NCBI RefSeq assembly: GCF_003318235.1
Contig: NZ_QOCG01000031.1
Coordinates: 62,001 to 126,000, forward strand
Reading direction: 5' to 3'
Length of the DNA stretch: 64,000 bases
Source of the DNA: Loktanella sp. D2R18
GTDB taxonomy: Bacteria > Pseudomonadota > Alphaproteobacteria > Rhodobacterales > Rhodobacteraceae
Shown: positions 63,488-64,000 of the stretch, in pieces
Position numbering within the stretch: the first letter of the stretch is position 1
Layout of the letters: the number at the start of each line of letters is the position of its first letter
Position numbers and translations under genes: made by a program
Notes under the pieces: model-generated
Seen by the model: the letters and a program-made list of their open reading frames with translations, nothing else
What the model was told of the DNA's origin: nothing
Databases searched by the model: none

Positions 63488-64000
63488 ATGCAGTCTCTAT
63501 TCCGTATTTTTATGCCTGTTTTTGTGTGTATTCTTGGCACGATATCTTGGGCTGATGGTGATACACCTGCGACAATTTCTGCGCCTGCGGCTGGCTCTGT
63601 GACGCCGGCTGAGGGGCTTGCCGCGTTTGATCGCGTCTACGAGGTCGTTAGCCATCCGCGTTGCGCCAATTGCCATACGGGGCCAGATAATGTTCCGATG
63701 TGGTATGGGGACAGTGCGGGCCCTGCGCGGCCACATGGGATGAATATCAACGCTGGCCAAAGCCGAATTGGTGTCGAAACTTTGATCTGTTCGTCCTGTC
63801 ACCGCACATCCGCAGATCTACGCAGCGCGCCGCATGCCCCACCGCGTGCTGGGTTGGATTGGCAGCTAGCACCAGTTGAATTCGAATGGTTTGGCAAAAC
63901 CCCTGCCGAGATCTGCGCCCAATTGTCAGACCCTGACCGGAACGGTGGCCGTGATTGGATGGGGCTTGCAGAACATTTAGTTGATGACGCTGGGCATTTC
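63488..64000 (+). CDS. Di-haem cytochrome c-like protein, partial
   Basis: The frame starts at ATG 63488 (AAGGAG upstream) and is open to the window edge: 171 codons seen. A signal peptide (MQSLFRIFMPVFVCILGTIS-WA) leads into haem-binding motifs CANCH (HPRCANCHTGP) and CSSCH (LICSSCHRTSA). It is a likely electron acceptor for IorAB in the periplasm, and such cytochromes commonly sit beside iorAB genes. C-terminal part unknown. Confidence 0.88.
   Translation, partial: MQSLFRIFMPVFVCILGTISWADGDTPATISAPAAGSVTPAEGLAAFDRVYEVVSHPRCANCHTGPDNVPMWYGDSAGPARPHGMNINAGQSRIGVETLICSSCHRTSADLRSAPHAPPRAGLDWQLAPVEFEWFGKTPAEICAQLSDPDRNGGRDWMGLAEHLVDDAGHF

Noticed and set aside
1-64000. tRNA, rRNA, insertion sequence, integrase or phage genes
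   Set aside because: None could be recognised on either strand; the transfer-like junction at kdsD shows no transposase or terminal repeats.

Overview
The window looks like a chromosomal segment of a marine alphaproteobacterium, most likely Rhodobacterales (Roseobacter group). That assignment is inferred from gene content and arrangement: TRAP transporters, FCD-type GntR regulators, an alginate/uronate catabolism set, and a cobalamin riboswitch beside a TonB system. Base composition is moderately GC-rich. I saw no rRNA, tRNA, CRISPR array, insertion sequence or phage genes.

Layout. 1-3384 (minus): the start of a TRAP transporter operon (dctP, dctQ, partial dctM), a thioredoxin-like protein and a GntR regulator. 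3762-7876: an arsenic operon with a fused ArsR-ArsC protein, the ArsJ-associated GAPDH, ArsJ and Acr3. 8232-16808: an alginate-oligosaccharide operon (GntR, AlgS/M1/M2/Q-type ABC importer, PL15 exolytic oligoalginate lyase, SDR reductase), closed by a strong terminator. 16860-20783: a MATE exporter and capsule/KDO genes, where kdsD is frameshifted and overrun at its 3' end. 20735-26695: a TetR-controlled RND efflux module. 26800-28170: a 2-oxoadipate dioxygenase (HglS). 28167-33991 (minus): a nucleobase/nucleoside ABC importer with a cytosine deaminase. 34158-41871: a GntR and a uronate operon (uxaC, kdgF, kduI, kduD, uxuB, uxuA, Gfo/Idh dehydrogenase). 42004-46558: two unknown secreted proteins and a large SAM-cyclase-ATPase-TPR protein.

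46798-50574 is the most unusual part: a thiazole/oxazole-modified peptide (TOMM/LAP, a RiPP class) cluster. Its candidate precursor carries 19 copies of Ala-Cys-Met, and it is followed by an intercistronic hairpin, an E1/ThiF-like cyclodehydratase partner, a YcaO cyclodehydratase and a SagB-type FMN dehydrogenase. No exporter, protease or immunity gene is recognisable. Same-strand genes follow directly: two TonB-dependent receptors (the second lacks its N-terminal plug), a small secreted protein, ExbB, two ExbDs and TonB. A cobalamin riboswitch and a BtuFCD-type ABC importer come next.

60765-64000 encodes a membrane- or periplasm-linked molybdenum hydroxylase (IorA/IorB type) and a partial di-haem cytochrome c.

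The carbon-catabolic genes fit together. The ABC importer and PL15 lyase take alginate oligomers to 4-deoxy-5-keto uronate, which the SDR reduces to 2-keto-3-deoxygluconate. KdgF, KduI and KduD process other unsaturated uronates, and UxaC, UxuB and UxuA process glucuronate to the same intermediate. Three exact copies of the palindrome ATACTAGTAT lie upstream of dctP, in the gntR-ars intergenic region and upstream of the alginate operon, suggesting a shared GntR regulon.
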